Origin: Astragalus membranaceus
Taxonomy: Eukaryota; Streptophyta; Magnoliopsida; Fabales; Fabaceae
Direction of reading: 5' to 3'
Length of the DNA: 64,000 nucleotides
Assembly (NCBI GenBank): GCA_039519185.1
Contig: CM076847.1
Span: 81,567,100 to 81,631,099 of the forward strand
In this document: positions 45,248 to 56,115 of the stretch, piece by piece
How positions within the stretch are numbered: position 1 is the stretch's first letter
Layout: each line of letters starts with the position of its first letter
Program-made: the position numbers and the translations under genes
Notes under the pieces: model-generated
What the model saw: the letters and a program-made list of their open reading frames with translations, nothing else
Database searches by the model: none
What the model was told of the DNA's origin: nothing

Positions 45248-45943
45248 ACTACAACAAAATTGACGATTTCCGACGGCAATTTTCGTCGCAAATGCAACAA
45301 TTTTCGTCGGAAATTGACGTTTCCGACGAACTTTCCGACGAACAAAAAGTCGTCGCAAAATCGCTCGTCGCAAATCGTTTCCGACGGATTTTTTCGTCGC
45401 AAATGTCTCCGTCGCAAAGTCGTCGGAAACCCGTCGCAAATATCCGTGGCAAAGTCGTCGCAAATGCTGACACATTTTCGTCGCAAATCCGTCGGAAATC
45501 CGTCGGAAATTTTAAAAAAAAATAAAAAAAAAATTAAATCCAACAGTCGTCCTTATACCCTCAAGGAACCAAACTTCTATTGCAATTCCTTCACTTATAC
45601 ACTAGTAATTATCATAAAATCAAAATCCTTTACGCAAACTTTTTTCAACCACAATGAACTATTAACTAAAAGCTCAATTGCTAAATAAGCATTTCATTGG
45701 ATTAAAGGAATTATATACTAGCAGGCATCAAACTGAAGCAATTAAAGGAAGTCAACAGAAAAGAGAGAATTACAAAGACAATTATAGAATCGCTACTGAT
45801 GATCAATTTTACAAATGAGTTTAACAACTAATAAAACCAGACTAATTTCAAGGCCTAATGGTGTGATATTTTGCATCAACAGCTCAATTCAAACAACTAT
45901 AACAAGAGACAAATAATAGAATTGAGATCAAGTCCTCTTACAT

Positions 45944-46318
45944 CTGAATAATGGACTCGAGATCAAGTCCTCTTACATCTGTCTCACCCAAAAATCTGAT
46001 GCTACCATAACTTTGCCTTCCAACCACGAAGTCTTTGACATAACTACAGAATCCTGGTTCAGCCCTTTCCTTGGCCGCTAGTTCATGTATTCGAGGCAGT
46101 GTGAAGTAATCAGATCTTCGCAGCTTTGGCATGAGTGCCTCGACATCAGCTCCATGTTCATACACAATGGCAGCCTCACCAACTCTAACCATTGAGAGTT
46201 TTGTACATATCTGCTTTTTGTAGTGAATGGTCTTCATTACTCCCATTGGAATTGGATGCTTGCTTTGTTGGTGTAGGCTGCACTTGCTCCTTCACAACGC
46301 CATTCTCAGATGCAGTCT
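45944..46318 (-). pseudogene. Captured NUP98 fragment (autopeptidase region)
   Basis: An AG acceptor at 46319-46320 opens an exon reading ETASENGVVKEQVQPTPTK and EDHSLQKADMYKTLNG. After a shift of frame (about two bases lost near 46198) it continues GEAAIVYEHGADVEALMPKL, SDYFTLPRIHELAAKERAEP and VKDFVVGRQSYGSIRFLGET, ending near 45944. These match the region of plant NUP98 nucleoporins that leads into the self-cleaving autopeptidase domain; the rest of that domain and the cleavage site are absent. It is also out of frame with the TTL exon that precedes it. A 21-bp segment at the end (45961-45981 region) is repeated at 45925-45945. Non-functional as a nucleoporin. Confidence 0.75.
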
Positions 46319-46664
46319 CTGGATTATTTACAGAAATTATGGCATATGAATAACAGCACAAAAATGTGGGATTGGTACATATTTTGAGTATTTCTTCCCT
46401 TACCTTTAATCAATATAGACATAAAATTGCAAAGTTTTAGGTCATTCCTAATAAGGCTCAGATAATGTATCATGTTGAATTATAAGAATGCAATATTAGG
46501 GTGAAGATGATAATTTTTTTATGATGTTATATGAATTAATTAGCAAGCATAACCATTTCAATTTGGTCCCTTATTTCCTAAATTGCTGTTTTTGTTAACA
46601 TATCTACACCAAACAATTGAGTACTATTTTGTCAAAGATATGAAAGTAAAACATTTTCACCAAC

Positions 46665-47060
46665 CTGCCAGCTGCCAAGTAAATCTGTACTCCTATCATC
46701 AAAAGGTAAGCAGTACGAGACAGGCCAAATAATTTAGTACGCCAATCAAGGTCAATTTTTGGCATTTTGACGTATGTGGAATATGCCTCTTGATGCCTTA
46801 AGAGCTTCAACAACGCTTCAGTTTGTAAAGCATACACCTGAAGAAGTACACACAACACAACCATTTTTTGATCAGCATAAGACATACCATGAATCATACA
46901 ACTTCAAAAGAAAACATTTGAGCAATCCAACTAACCTGTGGAGCTGAATCCACACCCAAGGATATTGCAGACTCAGTTTCTTTCAGTATAGTTTTCCAAT
47001 CATTTACATTCCTTGCTTCATTGCATTTATCAAGATGATATTGCAGATTCTCCATTGCTG
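46665..47060 (-). pseudogene. Captured TTL-type TPR protein fragment, fused to LHW
   Basis: Two coding segments: the 3' part of the exon 47454-46936 (from about MENLQYHLDKCNEARNVNDW) and exon 46837-46665 (VYALQTEALLKLLRHQEAYS to MIGVQIYLAAGR). Both splice junctions are GT..AG (46935 donor, 46838 acceptor, 46664 donor). The residues match the middle TPR domain of plant tetratricopeptide thioredoxin-like (TTL) proteins, where the first TPR helix pairs occur; the thioredoxin-like end is missing. The first segment is joined to LHW sequence in the same frame within a single exon, so the junction has no intron. Confidence 0.72.
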
Positions 47061-47637
47061 ATATGATTTGTCGTTCCGTATATTTTAGACTACGATCACT
47101 TAGACCTGACTGGCCAAAAGGCCCAGAACCAGGTAAGTTATCAAATGCAGATTTTGCATTATATGAAACAGAATGTTGTTGCAGGCGCGAATCGAGATTT
47201 GAGGGTAATACTTTAGCCTCCACAACTCTAGTCAGGTTATGCGTTTGGGGTGCCACCTGGCGATTATTTAATCCTCCCCTCGAAGGACATGGTCGTTGAA
47301 CAATAGACACATGCGCACCAGCAGTAGAAGGTCCAGCAAGACTTTCATTTGAAAGTTTAGCTGAATAGTCTTCGGATAGAAGTGCACCAGGAATACATCC
47401 CAATTGCAAGAACAAGCTCTGCACATCCTTTACAAATCCCATATTCTCCATTATCTGTACAATTATTATTGTTGTATTAGTTGAGGAATATTGCGGTAAC
47501 ATTCACAAGATCTACAAAAGAAAAAAGACTTACCGGCAAGAAAGAACCAAGCTGAACAACTCCGTGAGGAAGCACGGGAATAATTGCTACTGTCTGCAAA
47601 ACCAATACAAAACTGTTCGATGAAACCGCGATAAAAA

Positions 47638-49064
47638 TGTTACCAAGTGGCTTCAGTCTCAAGAGGGGGGGTGAATTGAGATTTAAAACTTTTCAGATCT
47701 TTTGAAAATGTTTTTCCCCTTTTCAATGACTTAGATCAATTTTCGCGCAGGTTAAGTGGAAGCGAAGGAATTAGAATATAAAGCAGTAAAGCAGTATAAT
47801 AGTAAAGCAGGAAAGCAGTAAAGCACGCAGAGATTTATCCTGGTTCGGTCACCTCCTAGTGACCTACGTCCAGTCCTCACACCCTTGTGAGATTTTCCAC
47901 TAAAGCAACAACAAGGCTTACAGGTGCCTTGGAAAACCTTTACAGACTCAGGCACTCTCCTCCTAGGATACCCCACCTATAGAGAGCCCTCAGATCTAAT
48001 ATAACAATAACAAGAGATACCCCACCCCTGTTACAATCAACTGCCCTAGAAAGATACCCCACTTCCTAGTACATGCAGCTACCCTAGAGAGATACCCCAC
48101 TCCCTAGAACAAAACACAACAATTAAATAATAAACAATTGTAAATGCAGAAATACCTCTAATGAAGGCAGATATTACAACTTGAAGGATGCAACCCCAAC
48201 TAACTCTTAGCAACAGATCAGCTCAGACAGACCAACGGTACGTGACGAGCAAAAGTAAAAGCGTAAAGAGTTTTTCTCAAAAGTTCTCTGATTCGTGAAA
48301 CGGGTTGTGTGAAAATGAACGTGAAGCACTGCCTATTTATAGGCTATGAGGAATTCATTTTTACGTTGAAAATAGTGTAGGAATCGATTCTTTGTTAAAA
48401 TGTATTTGATCTAGGAATCGATTTATTTAGGTAAGGAATCGATTTTATCTTTGTTTGTAAAATATGGGAAATCGATTCTTGAGTACCATGGAAAGCTAGG
48501 AATCGATTCTATACTTAGTGAAAATATGTAGGAATCGATTTTCAGCTTGCCTGAGACAAGTGGGAATCGATTCTCAGTTATGTGCAAAAGGTTAGGAATC
48601 GATTCTTCCCTTAAAAAATATTTGGCTCAGAAATCGATTTATGTACTGAAAGTACATGACCTGAAAATCGATTTATAACTTTTCTATTTTACCTGAAAAT
48701 CGATTTTGATATTTGTTCATGCATGAGGAAATCGATTTTGTTATTTTAAAGGTGATAGAAATGTTTACGTAAATATGCATGCACCTTTAAAAAACTTTGT
48801 GAGTGTGTGAGACTTTGAGATACGAGCTGACCTTTTGAAAGAGCTTACACTTTTTCCTAAGACACACCCAAACCCTAAGGACTACCCTTATATTTAAGGA
48901 CTACCCTTAAACTTGAATCTTCAGTTCTTGGCTTGCTTGTCTTGGATTGTGACTTTGACGTTTAGTCACTTTTATTGACTTTGACCGTCAATCTTACCTT
49001 TGTCTTTTTCATCATCAAAACACATCCTGCATTATCAGGTTACCTGCAACACAAGGTATCCACA
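47638..49064 (-). repeat. Outer 3' LTR of the gag-only array
   Basis: 1427 bp. It differs from the other two LTRs by eye at two places: GAAGGATGCAA near 48187 (others GAAGGACGC) and TTTATAACTTTT near 48679 (others TTTATAGCTTTT). About 48389-48745 holds twelve copies of a word with core AATCGATT. Confidence 0.93.
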
Positions 49065-49719
49065 TTCTCCCCCTTTTTGATGATGACAAAACATTAACTC
49101 ATCTCAAGGTGGGAGGTTAGTTCAAACAGATAATATATATGATGCTCCCCCTATCATGATGCTCCCCCTGACTTATTGACTAGATGCATAATATGCAAGT
49201 TCTATATGCTCATATGCAACCCTATATTTCTCTCCCCCTTTTTGTCATGATCAAAGAGGGTCGATATATGATAAAGTTTGCGAATCGAATGTCGCAGCTA
49301 ATTGACAAGGAAAAAGAGCCATTGCTGATTTGTAAGTGATCATCAAAACTTGAAGAAAAACATATTTGAGATCATGAAGAGAATATTTTATCAAACACAG
49401 GTAAAAGCTAATTATGAGTCTCAAAAATCTGTGAAGCAGTTGTTTTAAGCTTTATACATTTCATGCTGCTTAGTTTGAAAGTTGGTGATGGCAGCCAGAA
49501 TATGGGAGAAAAATTATTTTAGTTGAACAACGATTGTGAGTATGTATTCTGAATTTTAATGCCAAAGCCAGCAATTGATTGTGACAGGAGAAAATGGATT
49601 TCGGGAAAAGGTAGCATTTCAGCTGCTTTATAAAACGCTTTTTGAGCACGCAGAAATTCGTAAGTCTTAAATTCATATTTTAAAAGATCACTTGAAAAAC
49701 ATTTTATTGAAAAACTCAT

Positions 49720-49880
49720 TTGAGTAAATAAAGAACCAGGTTTTCTTTTGCAATGGATTTGTGAAAATATCAACTAGCTGATTTTGACGATTCAACTAAC
49801 TCAATCACACTATCGCCTTTCTAACCATAGCCTCTAAGAAGGTGATGTATAATTTCTATATGATCAGTCCTAGAGGGTTG
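49720..49880 (-). pseudogene. Remnant of copia RNase H C-terminus in the first internal region
   Basis: Minus-strand reading gives DHIEIIHHLLRGYG, stop, KGDSVIELVESSKSAS, stop, YFHKSIAKENL. This is a decayed version of the copia RNase H end (IEIRHH-type box and ADIFTK-type box). It shows that the gag-only element came from an autonomous one by loss of most of pol. An identical copy is at 53959-54119. Confidence 0.65.
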
Positions 49881-50204
49881 ACCAGAATACTTTTGTTGAT
49901 TCCTGTTACTCTAATCATGCCTTATAGATATTGTTCTTAATGATGCATGAAATTAGTCTCTGTTTCACTAGTCACATATTTGACTTAATAAACTATTTTA
50001 AGCACATTTTCAAAATAGAGGCGAATAAAATTTTCACCAATCTGACCTTTACCGGTGATTCTTCCTCTATTTATCACAAGTCACATGACGGCTTTTTCCG
50101 GGGGTGAGTGTTAAGAACTTTATTGCGTCTCTGGTCATGCGCTTCGAGTCTTTGCTGTCAAGGTATCAATCTGCCCCCATACCTTGAAGCATACCTGCAA
50201 AGAT

Positions 50205-51824
50205 CTAAAACAAGGTTCTCGGTACCCAAATCTCTTTGGGTCCTTGTGGGTTAGTGTTTGGTATGGTTCCTTTGGGAACCCACACCTTTTTCATATTTAT
50301 TTTACCTCTTGCCCTGCAAACAGAAGCTGTATGTCCAGGTTTACCACAATAATAACATGTAATATAAGGTCTAGTGGAAAATTTTGGTTTATAATGAACA
50401 TGCCTTTCTATGGGTTTGTTTCTAGGGAATCTATGATGCACATTTTGTAAACTAGACAATTTCCCAACAGTCCATTCCAGTTCATGAATTTTCTTTTCAG
50501 ATTCAACGCATTTATCACAAGTATAATTTTCTTTAAAGCATGCAAGGCTATCATTTTCTTTTCTAAGCTCTGACTTTTCTTTAGTTAAAGCAGTAACAGC
50601 ATTTTCAAGATGAGTGATAACTTTCTTAGATTTATCTAATGCTTTAGCTAGTTTTAAGGATTTATCATGCAATTCAGTAAATGCTTCATATAATTCATCA
50701 TAGGCATCTTGTAAAGATTCAGAGTTAGAATATACCTCAGTTTCACTTTCGCTGTCGTGGTCGGCCATGAGAGCAACTTGATCTTTTTCACTTTCTGAGC
50801 TATCTGATGAGTTCCTGTTTTCCCATGCTGTGTAGGCTTTTCTACTCCTTTTTCCTTTGGATCCCTTTTTCTCATCTCTTGGTCGTTTTCTTTGTAATTT
50901 TGGGCATTCCAATTTTATGTGTCCGGGTTTCCCATATTCGTAGCAGGTTAAAGGACTTAAGTAGTTTTGTTTGCATGAGACTTCTTTGGTTGGAGAATTC
51001 TTTTCTAGAGACCTCCTTATGAACCTTTTGAATTCTCTTACCATTAGGTCTATATTCTCATCCTCTTCATCACTTTCACTTTGCGAGTCATCACTGTCGT
51101 CGGATGAACTTGAACTTGAAACTTTGAAGGCTAGGTTTTTCTTTTTCTTGACTTTTCCTTCATTCTCTGCTAGACGAGTGAGCTCTAACTCGTGCTCTAG
51201 TAGTTTCCCAAACAGAGTGGCAAGAGACATGGTAGTTAGGTTTCTTGATTCAGTTATAGCAGTTACCTTTGGTTGCCATTCTCGGTTTAGGCATCTTAGC
51301 ACTTTGTTGATCAAGTCTTCGGGAGGAAATGATTTTCCTAATGAACCCAATTTGTTCACTATGTGAGTGAACCTTTTCTGCATCTCTGATATTGTTTCAC
51401 CTGTATTCATTCTAAACAATTCGTACTCTCTGGTAAGAGTATTTATTCTTGCCCTTTTCACTTCACTTGTACCCTCATGAGTAACTTGAAGATTATCCCA
51501 CATTTCTTGGGCAGATTTACAGTTTGAAACTCGAAAAAATTCATCAGCACTCAAAGCAGAAGTAATAATATTTTTAGCGCGTAAATTAAGTTGCACTTTT
51601 CTTTTCTCATCATCAGACCATTCATTTCTACTTTTTATTCTAAGAATACCATCTACTATGTGTGTGGGGACGAAAGGTCCTTTTTCCACAGCATCCCAAA
51701 CATCTAAGTCTACCCCTTCAATAAAAATTCTCATTCTTTCTTTCCAATATGCATAGTCTTCTCCGTTGAATCCCGGAGGACGGAAAAGAGATGCACCCTC
51801 TTGCGTATACCAACCTGAAGCCAT
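50205..51824 (-). CDS. Gag protein of TR-GAG element, copy 1
   Basis: 539 aa from ATG 51824 (MASGWYTQEGASLFRPPGFN); the frame is open slightly further upstream but without an ATG. A UBN2/DUF4219-like Gag (NGEDYAYWKERMRIFIEGVD, AQEMWDNLQVTHEGTSEVKR) fills the first 230 residues, then a Ser/Asp-rich acidic stretch (SSSSSDDSDDSQSESDEEDE), a knuckle with its second Cys replaced by Tyr (CYEYGKPGHIKLEC), a long coiled coil (DELYEAFTELHDKSLKLAKA to SELRKEND) and a second, intact knuckle CYYCGKPGHTASVC. It ends GPKEIWVPRTLF. Gag would package element RNA in particles; the enzymes must come from a partner. No protease, integrase or RT follows. Confidence 0.92.
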   Translation of the reverse strand: MASGWYTQEGASLFRPPGFNGEDYAYWKERMRIFIEGVDLDVWDAVEKGPFVPTHIVDGILRIKSRNEWSDDEKRKVQLNLRAKNIITSALSADEFFRVSNCKSAQEMWDNLQVTHEGTSEVKRARINTLTREYELFRMNTGETISEMQKRFTHIVNKLGSLGKSFPPEDLINKVLRCLNREWQPKVTAITESRNLTTMSLATLFGKLLEHELELTRLAENEGKVKKKKNLAFKVSSSSSSDDSDDSQSESDEEDENIDLMVREFKRFIRRSLEKNSPTKEVSCKQNYLSPLTCYEYGKPGHIKLECPKLQRKRPRDEKKGSKGKRSRKAYTAWENRNSSDSSESEKDQVALMADHDSESETEVYSNSESLQDAYDELYEAFTELHDKSLKLAKALDKSKKVITHLENAVTALTKEKSELRKENDSLACFKENYTCDKCVESEKKIHELEWTVGKLSSLQNVHHRFPRNKPIERHVHYKPKFSTRPYITCYYCGKPGHTASVCRARGKINMKKVWVPKGTIPNTNPQGPKEIWVPRTLF

Positions 51825-51876
51825 TTCTCTTGAAGCGGCTAAGCTCTTTATACAAGAGTCTAGCTCTGATACCACT

Positions 51877-53303
51877 TGTTACCAAGTGGCTTCAGTCTCA
51901 AGAGGGGGGGTGAATTGAGATTTAAAACTTTTCAGATCTTTTGAAAATGTTTTTCCCCTTTTCAATGACTTAGATCAATTTTCGCGCAGGTTAAGTGGAA
52001 GCGAAGGAATTAGAATATAAAGCAGTAAAGCAGTATAATAGTAAAGCAGGAAAGCAGTAAAGCACGCAGAGATTTATCCTGGTTCGGTCACCTCCTAGTG
52101 ACCTACGTCCAGTCCTCACACCCTTGTGAGATTTTCCACTAAAGCAACAACAAGGCTTACAGGTGCCTTGGAAAACCTTTACAGACTCAGGCACTCTCCT
52201 CCTAGGATACCCCACCTATAGAGAGCCCTCAGATCTAATATAACAATAACAAGAGATACCCCACCCCTGTTACAATCAACTGCCCTAGAAAGATACCCCA
52301 CTTCCTAGTACATGCAGCTACCCTAGAGAGATACCCCACTCCCTAGAACAAAACACAACAATTAAATAATAAACAATTGTAAATGCAGAAATACCTCTAA
52401 TGAAGGCAGATATTACAACTTGAAGGACGCAACCCCAACTAACTCTTAGCAACAGATCAGCTCAGACAGACCAACGGTACGTGACGAGCAAAAGTAAAAG
52501 CGTAAAGAGTTTTTCTCAAAAGTTCTCTGATTCGTGAAACGGGTTGTGTGAAAATGAACGTGAAGCACTGCCTATTTATAGGCTATGAGGAATTCATTTT
52601 TACGTTGAAAATAGTGTAGGAATCGATTCTTTGTTAAAATGTATTTGATCTAGGAATCGATTTATTTAGGTAAGGAATCGATTTTATCTTTGTTTGTAAA
52701 ATATGGGAAATCGATTCTTGAGTACCATGGAAAGCTAGGAATCGATTCTATACTTAGTGAAAATATGTAGGAATCGATTTTCAGCTTGCCTGAGACAAGT
52801 GGGAATCGATTCTCAGTTATGTGCAAAAGGTTAGGAATCGATTCTTCCCTTAAAAAATATTTGGCTCAGAAATCGATTTATGTACTGAAAGTACATGACC
52901 TGAAAATCGATTTATAGCTTTTCTATTTTACCTGAAAATCGATTTTGATATTTGTTCATGCATGAGGAAATCGATTTTGTTATTTTAAAGGTGATAGAAA
53001 TGTTTACGTAAATATGCATGCACCTTTAAAAAACTTTGTGAGTGTGTGAGACTTTGAGATACGAGCTGACCTTTTGAAAGAGCTTACACTTTTTCCTAAG
53101 ACACACCCAAACCCTAAGGACTACCCTTATATTTAAGGACTACCCTTAAACTTGAATCTTCAGTTCTTGGCTTGCTTGTCTTGGATTGTGACTTTGACGT
53201 TTAGTCACTTTTATTGACTTTGACCGTCAATCTTACCTTTGTCTTTTTCATCATCAAAACACATCCTGCATTATCAGGTTACCTGCAACACAAGGTATCC
53301 ACA
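51877..53303 (-). repeat. Middle LTR of the gag-only array
   Basis: Serves as 5' LTR of the left unit and 3' LTR of the right unit; no differences from the rightmost LTR were found at the two sites that distinguish the leftmost one. Confidence 0.93.
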
Positions 53304-53958
53304 TTCTCCCCCTTTTTGATGATGACAAAACATTAACTCATCTCAAGGTGGGAGGTTAGTTCAAACAGATAATATATATGATGCTCCCCCTATCATGATG
53401 CTCCCCCTGACTTATTGACTAGATGCATAATATGCAAGTTCTATATGCTCATATGCAACCCTATATTTCTCTCCCCCTTTTTGTCATGATCAAAGAGGGT
53501 CGATATATGATAAAGTTTGCGAATCGAATGTCGCAGCTAATTGACAAGGAAAAAGAGCCATTGCTGATTTGTAAGTGATCATCAAAACTTGAAGAAAAAC
53601 ATATTTGAGATCATGAAGAGAATATTTTATCAAACACAGGTAAAAGCTAATTATGAGTCTCAAAAATCTGTGAAGCAGTTGTTTTAAGCTTTATACATTT
53701 CATGCTGCTTAGTTTGAAAGTTGGTGATGGCAGCCAGAATATGGGAGAAAAATTATTTTAGTTGAACAACGATTGTGAGTATGTATTCTGAATTTTAATG
53801 CCAAAGCCAGCAATTGATTGTGACAGGAGAAAATGGATTTCGGGAAAAGGTAGCATTTCAGCTGCTTTATAAAACGCTTTTTGAGCACGCAGAAATTCGT
53901 AAGTCTTAAATTCATATTTTAAAAGATCACTTGAAAAACATTTTATTGAAAAACTCAT

Positions 53959-54119
53959 TTGAGTAAATAAAGAACCAGGTTTTCTTTTGCAATGGATTTG
54001 TGAAAATATCAACTAGCTGATTTTGACGATTCAACTAACTCAATCACACTATCGCCTTTCTAACCATAGCCTCTAAGAAGGTGATGTATAATTTCTATAT
54101 GATCAGTCCTAGAGGGTTG
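53959..54119 (-). pseudogene. Remnant of copia RNase H C-terminus, second internal region
   Basis: Duplicate of 49720-49880 at an offset of 4239 bp. Confidence 0.6.
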
Positions 54120-54443
54120 ACCAGAATACTTTTGTTGATTCCTGTTACTCTAATCATGCCTTATAGATATTGTTCTTAATGATGCATGAAATTAGTCTCT
54201 GTTTCACTAGTCACATATTTGACTTAATAAACTATTTTAAGCACATTTTCAAAATAGAGGCGAATAAAATTTTCACCAATCTGACCTTTACCGGTGATTC
54301 TTCCTCTATTTATCACAAGTCACATGACGGCTTTTTCCGGGGGTGAGTGTTAAGAACTTTATTGCGTCTCTGGTCATGCGCTTCGAGTCTTTGCTGTCAA
54401 GGTATCAATCTGCCCCCATACCTTGAAGCATACCTGCAAAGAT

Positions 54444-56063
54444 CTAAAACAAGGTTCTCGGTACCCAAATCTCTTTGGGTCCTTGTGGGTTAGTGTTTGG
54501 TATGGTTCCTTTGGGAACCCACACCTTTTTCATATTTATTTTACCTCTTGCCCTGCAAACAGAAGCTGTATGTCCAGGTTTACCACAATAATAACATGTA
54601 ATATAAGGTCTAGTGGAAAATTTTGGTTTATAATGAACATGCCTTTCTATGGGTTTGTTTCTAGGGAATCTATGATGCACATTTTGTAAACTAGACAATT
54701 TCCCAACAGTCCATTCCAGTTCATGAATTTTCTTTTCAGATTCAACGCATTTATCACAAGTATAATTTTCTTTAAAGCATGCAAGGCTATCATTTTCTTT
54801 TCTAAGCTCTGACTTTTCTTTAGTTAAAGCAGTAACAGCATTTTCAAGATGAGTGATAACTTTCTTAGATTTATCTAATGCTTTAGCTAGTTTTAAGGAT
54901 TTATCATGCAATTCAGTAAATGCTTCATATAATTCATCATAGGCATCTTGTAAAGATTCAGAGTTAGAATATACCTCAGTTTCACTTTCGCTGTCGTGGT
55001 CGGCCATGAGAGCAACTTGATCTTTTTCACTTTCTGAGCTATCTGATGAGTTCCTGTTTTCCCATGCTGTGTAGGCTTTTCTACTCCTTTTTCCTTTGGA
55101 TCCCTTTTTCTCATCTCTTGGTCGTTTTCTTTGTAATTTTGGGCATTCCAATTTTATGTGTCCGGGTTTCCCATATTCGTAGCAGGTTAAAGGACTTAAG
55201 TAGTTTTGTTTGCATGAGACTTCTTTGGTTGGAGAATTCTTTTCTAGAGACCTCCTTATGAACCTTTTGAATTCTCTTACCATTAGGTCTATATTCTCAT
55301 CCTCTTCATCACTTTCACTTTGCGAGTCATCACTGTCGTCGGATGAACTTGAACTTGAAACTTTGAAGGCTAGGTTTTTCTTTTTCTTGACTTTTCCTTC
55401 ATTCTCTGCTAGACGAGTGAGCTCTAACTCGTGCTCTAGTAGTTTCCCAAACAGAGTGGCAAGAGACATGGTAGTTAGGTTTCTTGATTCAGTTATAGCA
55501 GTTACCTTTGGTTGCCATTCTCGGTTTAGGCATCTTAGCACTTTGTTGATCAAGTCTTCGGGAGGAAATGATTTTCCTAATGAACCCAATTTGTTCACTA
55601 TGTGAGTGAACCTTTTCTGCATCTCTGATATTGTTTCACCTGTATTCATTCTAAACAATTCGTACTCTCTGGTAAGAGTATTTATTCTTGCCCTTTTCAC
55701 TTCACTTGTACCCTCATGAGTAACTTGAAGATTATCCCACATTTCTTGGGCAGATTTACAGTTTGAAACTCGAAAAAATTCATCAGCACTCAAAGCAGAA
55801 GTAATAATATTTTTAGCGCGTAAATTAAGTTGCACTTTTCTTTTCTCATCATCAGACCATTCATTTCTACTTTTTATTCTAAGAATACCATCTACTATGT
55901 GTGTGGGGACGAAAGGTCCTTTTTCCACAGCATCCCAAACATCTAAGTCTACCCCTTCAATAAAAATTCTCATTCTTTCTTTCCAATATGCATAGTCTTC
56001 TCCGTTGAATCCCGGAGGACGGAAAAGAGATGCACCCTCTTGCGTATACCAACCTGAAGCCAT
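54444..56063 (-). CDS. Gag protein of TR-GAG element, copy 2
   Basis: The predicted protein is identical over its whole length to copy 1 (50205-51824), offset 4239 bp. Domain order, the Tyr-substituted first knuckle, coiled coil and intact second knuckle are the same. Identity over 1.6 kb means the tandem duplication is very recent, or that the second copy is an assembly artefact. Confidence 0.9.
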   Translation of the reverse strand: MASGWYTQEGASLFRPPGFNGEDYAYWKERMRIFIEGVDLDVWDAVEKGPFVPTHIVDGILRIKSRNEWSDDEKRKVQLNLRAKNIITSALSADEFFRVSNCKSAQEMWDNLQVTHEGTSEVKRARINTLTREYELFRMNTGETISEMQKRFTHIVNKLGSLGKSFPPEDLINKVLRCLNREWQPKVTAITESRNLTTMSLATLFGKLLEHELELTRLAENEGKVKKKKNLAFKVSSSSSSDDSDDSQSESDEEDENIDLMVREFKRFIRRSLEKNSPTKEVSCKQNYLSPLTCYEYGKPGHIKLECPKLQRKRPRDEKKGSKGKRSRKAYTAWENRNSSDSSESEKDQVALMADHDSESETEVYSNSESLQDAYDELYEAFTELHDKSLKLAKALDKSKKVITHLENAVTALTKEKSELRKENDSLACFKENYTCDKCVESEKKIHELEWTVGKLSSLQNVHHRFPRNKPIERHVHYKPKFSTRPYITCYYCGKPGHTASVCRARGKINMKKVWVPKGTIPNTNPQGPKEIWVPRTLF

Positions 56064-56115
56064 TTCTCTTGAAGCGGCTAAGCTCTTTATACAAGAGTCT
56101 AGCTCTGATACCACT

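Noticed and set aside
46604..47502. Independent genes at 46604-46897 and 46894-47502
   Set aside because: They are exons of the chimera read into introns; splice sites give the better borders.
48389..48745. CRISPR-like regularly spaced repeats
   Set aside because: Plant nuclear retrotransposon LTR, short palindromic words with degenerate spacing, no cas genes.
50205..51875. Gag start at 51875
   Set aside because: The codon there is GTG within the primer site; the first ATG is at 51824.
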